A stretch of DNA of 64,000 nt, from the NCBI GenBank assembly GCA_027924585.1, contig BSBM01000609.1:1065501-1129500 (forward strand), written 5' to 3'. This DNA is from Larix kaempferi. Its lineage: Eukaryota; Streptophyta; Pinopsida; Pinales; Pinaceae. Each line of letters starts with the position of its first letter. Within the stretch, counting starts at the first letter, position 1. This document shows positions 33,771 through 45,208 of this stretch, piece by piece. A program made the translations under genes and the position numbers. The notes under the pieces were generated by a model. The model searched no databases. It saw nothing but the letters and a program-made list of their open reading frames with translations, and was not told the DNA's origin.

Positions 33771-34100
33771 GATCTACGTGATGCCAAAACAAGAACAATA
33801 TTTCCACCAAGAACAAATATTCTGTCTGAATTCATGGACAAGAAAACTTTCCAAAAAGGTTCAACATAAAATTTCAAGAAGGAGAACACTTTTAGAGATT
33901 GAGATGAATTACGGAAGAGAAAGCTATGTTTCTCTTTCCATTAACCATGGGCTCCAGGCCACAAGTGTGTTAAGGGAAAGGAACATTGCATTGAGGTATT
34001 CTCAGAGAGAGAAGATGAGGAAGACACAACAGAAGAATATGGTGGCTATAAGACATCAGATGAAGAAAATATACCACCAAAAAGTGGCAAGAATGCAGTC

Positions 34101-34645
34101 ATGGAAGGAGTACCTTGCTTCCACACTCTCAGATTCAAGGGAGTGTTCAATGATAGAGAGTTATTGTTTTGGTTGATGGAGATGCTACTCATAAATTCAT
34201 TTATTTGGATTTGGTGGAAAGAAGGAAGCTGTCGACTGAAACCTTCGAAATTTTCACAGTCATTATACCAGGTAATAACTCCATGGATTGTACTAAGTGG
34301 ATTCCAAGGATACAAGTAATCGTAGGAGATTATACCTTAATAGACAATTTCTATGTTGTTAATGTGGATGACACTAACTTGGTGTTGGGAGTGCAATGGT
34401 TGTACTCCATTGGGAAGCATTCCATGAATTTTAAGGTGCCTCAAATAATCTTCAAATATTCTGATGGGAAGCAGATAGGCTTGCAAGGCATCAACACCTA
34501 TCCTAATCAAGTGGTTTCTTCACATAGTATGAGATCAATTTTGATGCTTGGAGACATTGAATGGGATGTTGAGTGCCTCAGCACCACTCAAGGAACCATC
34601 ATAGATTTTTCACAACAACCTGAAGACATTAAGAGATTGCTATGA
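34101..34645 (+). pseudogene. Element D aspartic protease
   Basis: The frame from 34169 reads VDGDATHKFIYLDLV. The active-site triad is D-G-D where Asp-Gly/Ser-Gly is expected, so the second Gly is lost. Then come FYVVNVDDTNLVLGVQWLYS and SIGKHSMNFK, the usual downstream features of a gypsy protease. A 158-residue stretch is still open. Upstream (GVPCFHTLRFKGVF at 34101) the frame differs by one. Confidence 0.75.
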
Positions 34646-34719
34646 AAGCATGAGAAGGTAATTGGAGACCTTCCACATGGCAGGCCACCTATTATAGGTT
34701 CAACTTACATTCATGGAAT

Positions 34720-35793
34720 ATTTGATGCAACAGCGCAAGAAAGAGACTTTATGGCACAAGAGAAGACCCAGATCCTATTGGATCAAAAGGAAAGTGTTCT
34801 CAGAGGGATTGGTAACGATGCAATATCAATATCGTTATGGGATCTTGGTATCCTTTGGAATGACAAGTTGTACTAGGTGATCAAAATGTTGAGAGGAATG
34901 CAACATGATCAATGGGATCCTGGAGGACGAGTTAGCCTTAGCTTCTAGCACTCTATCCATGGGAAGCAATTGTTTAGTTTCCTACATGGGAAATATTATG
35001 ATGGATGGGCACAATATTTTCCTTGTTGGTATTTTGTGAGTCTTCAAAAGACTCTTTGTGTTGACACTAACCAAGGTGGAATAAGGTGGCATGATAAAGT
35101 TTTTAGGAACCTTCCTCCTGGTATACCAAAACAGTTGAGCTTCTTTTCAAATGGGTTAGTGAGAAACATGCCTATAATTATTATTTTGTATATAAGGAAG
35201 AGGAAACGAATGTAGTATCATCTGCATTTCTCACTTTGATAGAAGATTCAATTACTTGGAATTTTTAGTTAGTAGTAGAGTCTTCTAAACACAATTTTGC
35301 ATGTGAGCCATTGAATGATTTCATCCAAGGAGAACAATATGAGATCATGAGTGGATTCATATATTTAGTGTCAATATATATTGTTAATGAGGTGATTATG
35401 AGGGACACCCATGATTCACTCCTAGTTTTCAACTTCATTGAAAACGGAGTAGAGGCCCAGCACAAATTCACTCACACATACAGGCATCTCAAGAGATTCA
35501 AAGGTGAAGGTGAAAGGCACATCCAGGAATTTCTTGAACCATATTTCACAAGGCCACATATAAGTCCAATTGCACCCAAAGTCATGGTCCAAAAAATAAG
35601 TTTGCAATTGCAAGGGTTCAATTATGAATTGATGGAAAAGGGTTACTATTACAAGCTTAACAAATGGATCATCTATTATGGAGGAGAGTTTCGTATGATT
35701 CCTGAGAAATTATTGCAGCAACATTTTGGGGTAGTGTACATGTTCTTCATCACCCTTTCTTTCATTTACTTTAGGACAAGAAATATTGGGTAG
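34720..35793 (+). pseudogene. Unknown ORF of element D in the place of pol
   Basis: Frames read ATAQERDFMAQEKTQILLDQ, RGMQHDQWDPGGRVSLSF, FLHGKYYDGWAQYFPCWYF, then EQYEIMSGFIYLVSIYIVNE, DTHDSLLVFNFIENGVEAQH and KFTHTYRHLKRFKGEGERHI; the last 160 residues (35311-35793) are uninterrupted. Rich in Trp, Tyr and Phe, as real proteins are. It shows no YxDD, DDE or RNase H motif. It might be a captured host sequence or an env-like ORF; I do not recognise it. Confidence 0.5.
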
Positions 35794-35800
35794 GGACGAC

Positions 35801-37648
35801 TATAATTTCCCCTCCCTGGTGGCTCCATGTTCATCCCTCTAACCCATTCATTCTCCATGGGTTAAGGTGGAAATTAACTAAATTAGTTAGGAATTAATTT
35901 TGGCCTATGGTTATCTTGTATAATTAAACTAAACCATGGAGAAGTGATGTAGTCCATAGTTTTAAATATTTAATTATTAATTTATTTTTTTTAATTGGAA
36001 ATGCTTAAGTGGCCTAAGAGGGCACATATGAGGTTAGGTGGACCCCTATGAGTTGTCTCTCTCAAAGGAATATGGAAGAAAAGTAGTGAAAAGCAAGAAA
36101 TCAACTGGAAAGTAGGAAGGCAACAGAAAAGCAGGAAAGCATTGAAAATAAGGAAAGCAATAGAAAAGAATGAAATCATTGAAAAGCAAGGAAGTAATAG
36201 AAAATCAAGCAAAATAAGATGTTTGCATATTTTTTCTAAAAGCAGAAAAAGTAGCCTAAAGCATAAAATACAAGAAAGAAAGGAAATAATTTCAGTAAGC
36301 TGCAAGTCTTAATTTTAGCCAATGAGGGCGCACTAGATGAGGCAAGTGGTCCATGCGAAATGTAACTTATCAAAGAAGCCACCAGAATCTTATAAAAGGA
36401 GTATGAGATCCTCCATGGAGGATATTTTGTCTATTTTTCATTTGTGTTGAGGAGCTCTATGCTTCTAGACTTGGGAGATGTGCCCCTTGTCACTAGTTGG
36501 GAGATGTGTCTCTTATGTCCAGTGTATCTAGTTGAGAGATCAACTAATGAGTGAGGAGTTGGATATACAGTCCTTCTCATTGATAATATTGCATAAATAT
36601 CATGGATTTCAATTGATGTGATGATGTGCCAATACCTTCAAGTTCCAGTTTTAGTGAGTTTTCTAGCTAGTTTCCAGTGGTGTGTAGTGGATTTGTGGGT
36701 GGCACACCTGTGGGTGTTCTAGTTCCTCCATTGGATCATTATACATATGAAGAAAGTATTATATTCCTTTCAAAAGTTGTATTTCAATTTGGGAGGTGAC
36801 CACCCTCCAAAGGGATCAAGATTGTATGCAGAGAAATTCATAGTAATGAGCCAATGCTTCTATTTCTTTCTTTGCACACTCTTTGTGCCTCTTATTCTCA
36901 TTTAATTTTGTAATTTTCTTCTTCAATTGAAGCTACAGAGAGTTATCTCATGTCTTCACATGATTAATAAAATGATAGTGTGCTTCAATCTAAGATTGTT
37001 CCATTTCATGTGCATAAATTGTTTTTTTGTACACATTGTAAACACCTTTAAAGTTATGTTATAATTGGTTATCAATAAAACTTCCAATTCCCTTTTTGAA
37101 GGTCCCTAATTTTAATTAGAATGTATTTTCATCTATCTAGATCCTTGTATCTGAAATTCATGAGCCTTGGGTGTCATTTGAAGTCATTTGGAATTCTGCA
37201 ATTTCACCCTCCTAAAGTTTGATTTTGCACATAGTTTTACATTTATTTGTGTCTCCTTATATTGTGAGTCTATAAGATGAATAGATATCTTCATACCTGA
37301 AATATAGACCCTTAATATTGTCTAGTTGCTTCTAGTCCTATACCAGAAGATGAAGGATCTCCACATAATTCCTAGGGAAATTTCCTCTGGTCATTTGGCT
37401 TATCCAAATGGTCTTCCCGGGTGTGATGCATCCCGAAAAGTGAAAACGGTCGAAGCGAATCAATTGTGTCAATATATAAAGATTTCTTCTCTATAGATAT
37501 GATTTCCTAGAGTCTGTAGATGCTCCTAAAACCCTTCTTGAAAAAATTAGGAAAGTTTTAGAGGTGTTTGGAAAACAATCTATAAATTCTACTCTTAGTT
37601 TGCCAATTTTTTAGTTAGTGTGCCTAAATCCTATTTGGGTACATTACA
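35801..37648 (+). repeat. 3' LTR of element D
   Basis: 1848 bp, matching 30805-32669, with TATAAAAGGA at 36391-36400 (intact TATA box) and TTACA at the end. Its downstream 1.2 kb is also at 1-1218. Preceded by a purine-rich gggtagggacgac. Confidence 0.88.
36391..36400 (+). promoter_or_regulatory. TATA box in the 3' LTR of D
   Basis: TATAAAAGGA, better preserved than tataagagga in the 5' LTR. If active it would fire into element E downstream. Confidence 0.5.
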
Positions 37649-37653
37649 ATAGA
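37649..37653. repeat. TSD ATAGA of element D (right)
   Basis: Matches 30800-30804. Immediately followed by the second half of E's spacer domain. Confidence 0.8.
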
Positions 37654-38160
37654 ACATTAGTATTATATTTCGTCCAGTTTTAGAGAAAGAATTGCAAAAT
37701 CAGTATAAAGGAACTCATGATCTGGGATAAAACTTATGGTTCTACGATAAGAGGTGGAAGGAAAGAAATGTTCCTAAAAGACAATGGATTCATTGGTTCG
37801 TTCATATGTTGGATACATTACCTAGTATTTGGTATGCTCAGGGAGAACTAAGGAGGAAAATGATTGAAATATGGACAAAGATAGGAAATCAATTTTGTGA
37901 TGTTTTTAGTTTTTCATTAAGTAACACGGGATTGAAGGATATGTTGTACATGATTAAAAAATTGATATTTTGTGATAAATCTCTGGATGTTTCACATAAA
38001 GTAGGATGCGTGGCACATAGAAAAATGGTACAGTTGAACCAACTGGTTTATTCTTGCAAGATTGTTGAAGAAGGACCTAAAGAAGAAGAATCTAAGAAGA
38101 TATATAATCAGGAAATAGAAGGGGAGTGTGGCATACATGATATAGGTACAAGTTAAACTG
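37654..38160 (+). pseudogene. Gypsy E spacer domain, 3' half (copy B)
   Basis: The frame reads IIFRPVLEKELQNQYKGTHD, then WFYDKRWKERNVPKRQWIHW and MLDTLPSIWYAQGELRRKM. It is open from 37806 to 38156, longer than in copy A because the CAG at the copy-A stop is intact. It joins in sense to 30481-30804 across element D. Confidence 0.65.
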
Positions 38161-38225
38161 TGTTAGAGTATTTGCAGCCATTCTAAACTAAGAAATATAA
38201 CACTGGTACAAAAAAACACCCGAAG

Positions 38226-38890
38226 ATGAATGTAATTGGAGACTATTCGGATCAAGAAATAGTAACACGAGTTGTGGATCTATTGAGTAAATATGAACAT
38301 TTATTTCCTAAAATATTTTTGGATATGAATGGAATTGTAGGTTCATTGGGGGAGATCAAAATTCAGCTGAAACTTGATGCAAAGCCAGTGAAAAGGAGAC
38401 CATATAGATTGAAGCCAAAGTATAAAGAAAAAGTGCACTAGGAACTAGATAGAATGCTGGAAGTAGGGATTATTTTAATAATGGAAGAATCTGATTGGGT
38501 TAGTCCCATGGTGGCTAAGGATAAGAACACAGGTGGAATAAGTATTTTGTAGATTTGAGGGATTTGAATGTAGTATGCAAACATGACCCATTCCCTACCC
38601 AATTTATTGATGAAGTGTTAGAAAATGCGGGAGGAAGAGAAGCATATGTATTGAAAGATGGATTATTGGGATATCATCAAGTAAATATGGCTGAAGAATA
38701 TAGGACAAAAACTACGTTTGCAACTCAATGGGGGTCTTTTTCATATGCAGTGCTAACATTTGGCTTGAAGAATGCACCTATGGTGTTTCCAAGTATTGTA
38801 GTTAGAACATTTAAGGAGTTCATGCATAAGTTCCTTGAAGTATACCTTGATGGCTGGAAAGTGTTCAAGCTGCTCAAAGATCATGTCTAG
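38226..38890 (+). pseudogene. Gypsy E reverse transcriptase (copy B)
   Basis: Same domains and lesions as copy A: TAG at 38439-38441, a frame slip near 38550, and YLDGW at the catalytic site (38843 on). Between them TKTTFATQWGSFSYAVLTFG and LKNAP are preserved. Confidence 0.88.
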
Positions 38891-39741
38891 GTATTGAGGA
38901 TGATGTTATATTGATGTAGACAATTGCAAATTTCATTAAACTTGAAGAAGTATGTGTTTTTTACACATGTGAGAATATTGTTAGGCTACGTAGTATGTAA
39001 GGAGGGATTATTTGTTTCTCCAATCAACATTTATGTGATAGTAAATATTTCAACTACTACATCGGTATAGACACTACGTGAAACATTGGTTCATACAAGA
39101 TATTATAGAAAACTCATAAAGAATTATGCAAACGTTATTGTGCTGCTAGAGAATTTATTGAAGAAAGAAAGAAAGTATGAAAGGACTTCTAAATGTTAGG
39201 AGGAATTTGATATGTTGAAAGAAAAATTTGTTACTGTACAAATTATTATTTTTTTATATTGGTTGAACATTCTTCGTCTGTATGTGGATGATTCTTCTAT
39301 AGCATTGGGAGTCATAATTACACAACTTACTGATCGAAGTATTGACCATCCCATTTAATTTGAAACCAGAAATTTGTCAGATGTAGAGAGAAATTACACT
39401 ACTACAGAACTAGAAGACCTATCGATGGTATATGCGCTATAAAAATTCTAGCATTACTTATTGGGAATTTTTTTCAATTTTTTTACAAATCACTCCACTT
39501 TAAAGTATTTAGTCAACAAGCCAGTGTTGGGGGGGAAGATTTGTTGTTGATTATTATTATTCCATGAATTTGAATTTGAGGTGCTGGTGAATCTAGCAAA
39601 ACATAATGTGGGACTAGATCACCTATCAAGGGTGGAGTGTGGTGAGGATGAAGGTAGTATGATCAATTGCTTGATTCGTATTTGTTCCAAGTTACATGAT
39701 TTAGTACTAGACCAATTCATATCTAGATCACAACATCTCTA
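38891..39741 (+). pseudogene. Gypsy E RT connection and RNase H (copy B)
   Basis: Counterpart of 2461-3309. A frame near 39470-39640 reads HSTLKYLVNKPVLG, LLFHEFEFEVLVNLAKHNVG and LDHLSR. More decayed than copy A at the poly-G, where the frame is lost. Confidence 0.78.
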
Positions 39742-40240
39742 ATGACATGTGAAGCACTAGAGGATTATACATTGGATCAACGAAGACAACTAGTAACAAC
39801 AAGCATGGAGTATCAATTGATTGCTTGTCAATTGCATAAATTAGGGGCTAATGAGATACTATGTGGGTGCATGATGGAGCATGAGTGCGATGCATTATTA
39901 TATGAAGCACATGAAGGCCTAATAAGTGGACACATTGCTGGAAAGAAAACTACAAGAAAATGATTTCACATAGGGTTATAGTGGCCATCGTTATTTCAAG
40001 AAGATAAAGAATATTGTAAGCAATGTGATGCGTGACAACATGTAGGAAAGCCATCAACTAGTGATGAATTACCATTATTTTCAATTACTACATTGGAACC
40101 ATTTGAAAAATGGGTGATTGATTTTGTGGGACCCATCAATCTACCAACAAAGAGAATAGTAGCGAATTATATAATTACAACGAGTGAAAATTTAAGACGA
40201 TGGGTAGAAGAAACACCGGTGAAGGATCACACAATAGAGA
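39742..40240 (+). pseudogene. Gypsy E integrase, 5' part (copy B)
   Basis: The zinc region HEGLISGHIAGKKTTRK stops at 39961 (TGA for Leu). The core starts EKWVIDFVGPINLPTKR. The gene is cut by element F after RTIETA-like text and resumes at 50977. Confidence 0.82.
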
Positions 40241-40245
40241 CTGCT
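40241..40245. repeat. TSD CTGCT of copia F (left)
   Basis: CTGCT at 40241-40245 and 50972-50976. Copy A (near 3810) has a single CTGCT and continuous integrase sequence, so it is the empty site. Confidence 0.95.
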
Positions 40246-40935
40246 TGTTAAATTTATAGAATTTACTTCAATCTGATCTAGGATCTTAACTGAGAGAACA
40301 ACATGTACAGCATATCTACAGCATATCAATCATGGACACAATAATGCAAGCACACAAGAGACACAGATTTTACTTGGGGAAAACCATAAAGGTGAAAAAC
40401 CCCAATAACTTCCTCAGAGATAGATAGAGAAATGATACAACCAGAATACAAGAGATAGTCTTCTCCTAGCAGCAGAGCCTCCTCCTCCACAAGTGTGCCA
40501 CTCTCCCAAGTGTGAGTGAGAGAAAAGAATGTGTAAAATGAGAGAGACACACTCTCTATTTATGCACTAACTTGACTTGCCCTTTACTCAACTAGGTCGT
40601 CCTCAACTTAGCCACTTAACATAATGATGACTGGGCCGACACCCAATAGGGTGATCTAATAGCCCTTTGACCCACATGGACAACCCCCAATAGGGTGGTC
40701 TAATAACCCTTCGACCCACATGACTTATACAGGGCCGACCCCAACAAGGTGGTCTAATAACCCATCAAGTATAAGTTACGACACTTACAATATAAATGAC
40801 GACACTTCCATATAGAGGAATAATAACATCTCTATAGGAATACAAACACTTCCGTATAGAGGAATAATAACATCTCTATAGGAGTACAATATACATATAT
40901 GTGAAATACATTCTGAAGTTACATATACATCAACA
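40246..40935 (-). repeat. 3' LTR of copia F
   Basis: 690 bp, TGTT...AACA. Its TATA is damaged (ctatttatgc, so minus GCATAAATAG). Twin hairpin modules at 40811-40880. Confidence 0.95.
40811..40880. repeat. Twin hairpin modules in the U3 of LTR F
   Basis: TATAGAG-(gaataataacat)-CTCTATA at 40811-40836 and again at 40855-40880. Compare CGGAG-(gaataaacat)-CTCCG in the LTR of C. Confidence 0.75.
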
Positions 40936-40944
40936 CTCCCTCTT
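40936..40944 (-). other. Polypurine tract of copia F
   Basis: Minus-strand AAGAGGGAG next to the 3' LTR. Confidence 0.7.
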
Positions 40945-41194
40945 AACTAGGAAGGTATTTCTCGACATAGGTCTTCTAGCACAAGTCTTCTTCTCTGGAT
41001 CATCATCACTGGATAATCATCATCGAGTCATCATCATCGTCACTGCTGCTGCTATCTCAATCAATCTCTGAATCTACTCGTCATAGGAAGTTCTATAGAG
41101 CCAATCCTTTTTCATACTGGATGTAGGCCCACCACCTACAAGTCTTCATCATCACTGGCCATACTTCGGAATCCTCAGGACTTATTATGTGCAT

Positions 41195-41760
41195 CACAAA
41201 ACCTTGCAAGAGCATCCAAGGACTTATTACGGGCACACAGCCCAACGTATCAGATCTCCCAGGGAGCTATTACATGTGACCCTACCACAAAACCTCGAAA
41301 GAGAATCCCAGGACTGATTACAAGCACACAGCTCAACCTATCAGATCTCCCAGGGCGCTATTATATGTGGTCACCACAAAACCTTGCAAGAGCATCCCAG
41401 GACTTATTACGGGAACACATCCCAACCTATCAGATCTCCCAGGGCAATATTACATGTGGTCATGGAAAAACCTTGCAAGAGCATCCGAGGACTTATTATG
41501 AGCACACAGCTCAACCTATCGGATCTCCCAGGACGCTATTATATGCCATAGGACAAAACCCCAAAAGAGCATCTGCTAGATATCCCAGGGAGCTATTATA
41601 TGCCAGCGGCAAAACCTTGCAAAACTATCTACAGATTTCCCAGGGCACTATTATATGTCCTCCCAAAGCAAAACCTCGAAAGAACATTTTCCAGATCTCC
41701 GAGGAAGCTATTATATGCCAGCGAAAAAACCTAGCAAGAGAATTTGCAAACCTCCCAAGG
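41195..41760. repeat. About 89-bp tandem repeats in the 3' region of F
   Basis: Units recur at about 41201, 41292, 41381 and 41470 (marked by accttgcaagagcatcc), then decay to about 60-bp units. Each keeps cagatctcccaggg and gctattatatg. Inverted repeats occur within units, such as GGG-cacaca-GCCC and CTCCC-a-GGGAG. Confidence 0.85.
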
Positions 41761-41801
41761 TGCTATTATATGCTTATCTGCACAACCTGTCCATGGACAC
41801 A

Positions 41802-42303
41802 GAGTATCAACCTGATACTCCCCATACATCATCCTGATGTATACATGATCATCTTGATCATCATCACTGCAACATCCTGCTGCATGTCATCTGGAGCAAC
41901 ATCCTGAAGCAAGTCATCCATGATCATCCTGATCATATAATGCATCTACCTAATGCATACCAAGTATCTACCTGATACATATCATCATACATGATCCACC
42001 TGATCATACAATGTATCCACCTGATACAAATACAAAAACATGATCCACCTAATCATACTTGATACATATCAACATACATGATCTACCTGATCATACAGAG
42101 TATCCACCTGATACATATACAGATACATGGTCCAAGCATCCAACATTATGCATATACAAAACATATACAAATGATCCTACTGATCATATCCAGCATCCAA
42201 CATGATGCATACATACATATACATATAAATGATCCAACCAATCATATCCAGCATCCTCCTGATGCATATACAGAGCAGTAATTGGAGCATCGTCCTGATG
42301 CTC
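41802..42303. repeat. Array of at least 14 short hairpins with an NNCCT loop
   Basis: Examples: GAGTATC-aacct-GATACTC (41802-41820), ATACATC-atcct-GATGTAT (41824-41842), ATGATC-atcct-GATCAT (41920-41936), GTATC-tacct-GATAC (41964-41978), ATGATC-cacct-GATCAT (41991-42007), TGTATC-cacct-GATACA (42012-42028), ATGATC-tacct-GATCAT (42078-42094), GCATC-ctcct-GATGC (42251-42265), GAGCATC-gtcct-GATGCTC (42285-42303). Others have related loops (atctt at 41851, ctact at 42177, caacat at 42198, ctaccta at 41946). Stem sequences differ yet pair. In the element's sense strand the loop is AGGNN. Confidence 0.85.
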
Positions 42304-42383
42304 ATCATCCAACGCTTACATCCACAGCCATGTGAAGGATCCTCCTTCCAACATGCTTGGAATGGATTCTACAAATGTGTCCA

Positions 42384-42797
42384 TCACTTCTTCCTCGAAG
42401 TGTCATTAATCTGAAGAACACCAAGCCTCTCCCTGAAGTACTCAAACTTCACTCTGGCTAGTGGTTTTGTCAGCACATCTACAATCTGTTCATCCATCGC
42501 AACATATAGGGGCTTCACAGCTCCTCTCTTCACCATATCCTTGATATAGTGATATTTGATCTCTATGTGTTTCGACCTGTCATGAAACAATGGGTTCTCA
42601 GACAGCTTCACACAACTCTGGTTATCACAGAAGATACCAGTAGCATCCAATGGGAGATCAAATAACTCAGACAGTAGCTTCCATAGCCATACTGCCTCAC
42701 AACTAGTTGAACAGGCTGCAACATACTCTTCCTCAGCTGTACTCAGTGCTACGCGGGACTGCTTCCTGCTAAACCAAGAGATCACACTTGATCCCAT
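42384..42797 (-). pseudogene. Copia F RNase H
   Basis: An open stretch reads SSVISWFSRKQSRVALSTAE, EEYVAACSTSCEAVWLWKLL, CDNQSCVKLSENPLFHDRSK, HIEIKYHYIKDM and VDVLTKPLARVKFEYF. It lacks the N-terminal part of the domain, which is frameshifted at about 42800. It ends shortly before the hairpin array, as in element C. Confidence 0.92.
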
Positions 42798-42799
42798 AC

Positions 42800-43625
42800 T
42801 AAAGCATCACCCATATGTGCTCTTCCTATCTGCAGCACTGCCTGTCCAATCTAAATCAACACAACCCTACGGGTTAAACTTTTGATTCGCTTCATACTTG
42901 AGCCCATAATCAACTGTACCCTTCAGGTACCTTAGAATATGGTTTACATCAACCAGGTGAACACTCCTTGGATCCGTCAGGAACTGGTTCAATGTGTTCA
43001 CCGCAAAGAAAATATCTGGTCTCATGTTCGTCAGGTACATCAAGGACCTAATCATCTGACGATACATAGTGACATCAACCAGATTAGATGAAGCATCACA
43101 CAGAAGCTTCATGTTCGATGCCATAGGTGTGGTCGTGGCCTTGCAGTCCATCATCCCGAACCTCTTCAGGATCTCTACTGCATACTTCCCTTGTCCAAGG
43201 AAGATTCCATCGGCACTCTGCCACACCTCCATACCCAGAAGGCGGTGCATCATACCCAAGTTCTGCACATATATGACTCCCTGTCATGTGTCTCAGAACC
43301 AAGTGGCTGCTCCATGTACACTTCTTCTTCAACCGCACCATTCAAGAAAGCTGTCTTGAAATCCATATGGTGTATCTTCCCTATCATCACTGCAGCTGGA
43401 GCAAGTACTGATCTAATGGAAGTGTATCTGGCTATAGGAGCAAAAGTCTCTATGCTACCACCTGCAGCATGCTTGATATTGTAGCTTCTGTTGGAAGTCA
43501 CTACAGACTCCCCTTCAATTCTTGGGACTGCATCCCAAACATCTTCGTGATCGACTGGTACTCCTCGATCATGGCATTCTTCCCAAATCCTGGGAACTTC
43601 AAAGTCTTCAATATTTTCAATAGAT
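42800..43625 (-). pseudogene. Copia F reverse transcriptase, deleted
   Basis: Pieces in three frames. 43250-43501 reads SNRSYNIKHAAGGSIE joined directly to TFAPIARYTSIRSV, with about 20 residues of the FVARGF region deleted, then MDFKTAFLNGAVEEEVYMEQ. The 42867-43268 frame reads NLGMMHRLLGMEVWQ, GKYAVEILKRFGMMDCK and MYRQMIRSLMYLTNMRPDIF. The segment between VYMEQPLGSE and NLGM, with the palm YVDD, is missing. It cannot be active. Confidence 0.88.
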
Positions 43626-45203
43626 AACTTTGTTGCTGAACAAATGTTGTAGTCCTTCTTTTGTAGGTGATGGTATACGATCTTTCCTACACAACAAGTT
43701 AAATTGCATGATTAGAAAACATCTCATAGTTTTCAGAACAAATTCTTACACATAAAGAAATATGTCATATAGTCATGCACTTATATTAGACAATGCTTCA
43801 ATACAACATTTATCCATATTATGTAACTTTCTAGATGCCTTCCAATCTCCGAGAACATTGTTAAGAGTGTGCACAAATCCTAACATGTCAACAAAGAGGT
43901 TTCATTCTAGATAAGTAGCAATGGAATGTTGTACAGTGCAATAGGCCACTTACCCATGTATATTAGTAGTATACTGTTCATCAATGCAACTATTCTAATA
44001 TGCATAATACACAACCTAATTCTAGGAACATAAGCATATACATCATTGAATAACATTATGTAAGAAATGACAATTAAAATACTTATCTTTGTTTGGTTGC
44101 TGGGTGGACTCCCTTTGAATCTTTGCAACTCCATTCTGATGTGGATTGTGAGAAGTGGTCAACTCACTCTGAATATCTGCATCCTTGCAGAAACTACTGA
44201 AGTGTGCTCCTTTGCTTTCTTGCAGGAACAACTGGAGTGTGCTCCCTCTTGATCTTTGCTTCCTGGATTACCTGTCCTTGAACTTACATCCATCCTTAAT
44301 CACTATGCATGCTTATTAGTATCATCATTGTGTTATCCTTGAGGTCTCATACATAATCACACATTTATTAGAATAATCTTAATACTATCAAAACACAATA
44401 ATCTTAAACATGTATATTCATGATCATTCACACATAATAAACATTAGTAGTATTCAAGGTTTCAGGGAAGTCTTCTTTTACTCATGCATATTATTATTTG
44501 ATCATAGGACTCTTCTGATTAGTTAAATCATCAATGCATAAACTTGTGATTACTCAAACCTATACCTTCATGATTCTTCTGGTTAGTCATATCATCAATT
44601 ATGGTAAGAAACATAATATGCATACAGCCATGACTATTCAAACCTATGACTTCATGAATAATCATTATCAACAACACAACAGTATAAGATCCTAACACAA
44701 GGTAGGATTCTAGCTTGATATAGGAAAAACATACCTGGATTAGCATGCTAGCTAGTTATGTCTAACATACCCGCATAATGTCTTCTAGTTCTCTTCAATG
44801 ACTTGTGCTAGTAACCTGCATGTCTCATAAGTTATCCATTGTAGAACCAAGTTATACATACCTCATAAGTATATCTTCTAAGTGATCCATGGAAATGAAT
44901 GAATCTTTGTCTTCATGTCATCATGATCATATGTTCTTCAACTAGAACATGATTTGTCTTTCTTGGTATACCTTTCATGTTAGCGGACAACATAAGCCTC
45001 ATACAACACCATAATGCATTAGTACAATCATAAGTGTCAACACCCTAACCAATGAATATCTTCTATCATGCATTCATAATTTTATTAAGGTGATATGACA
45101 AGTCTAAATTTAAACAAGATTGTACTAACCGTAATAATATGAAGACAAACATACCATAGACTTAATCATGAGCAAATATTGAAACATACCTAGATAAGTC
45201 ATA
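43626..45203 (-). other. Element F interior with an integrase remnant
   Basis: Mostly AT-rich text without readable protein. At 44075-44231 the minus strand reads FCKDADIQSELTTSHNPHQN and GVAKIQRE, the third-acid region of a copia integrase. Around 44510-44680 is an imperfect repeat (cttctgattagt / cttctggttagt). No gag or protease was found. Confidence 0.55.
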
Positions 45204-45208
45204 CCTGT
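45204..45208. repeat. TSD CCTGT of element G (left)
   Basis: CCTGT at 45204-45208 and 49020-49024 flanks element G. Confidence 0.95.

Larger units (their letters stand above)
30805..37648 (+). mobile_element. Non-autonomous Ty3/gypsy element D (gag-protease, no RT)
   Basis: 6844 bp with LTRs of 1865 bp (30805-32669) and 1848 bp (35801-37648). LTR ends were probably TGTAA...TTACA; the initial G is lost in both (TTTAA, TATAA) while TTACA is kept. The 3.1-kb interior encodes gag, an aspartic protease and an unknown ORF but no RT, RNase H or integrase. LTRs differ at many sites, so it is old; copy A carries its 3' LTR, so it predates the A/B duplication. Confidence 0.85.

Noticed and set aside
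41365-41907. 180-codon plus ORF
   Set aside because: Reads through the 89-bp repeats of F and is antisense to the element; repeat artefact.
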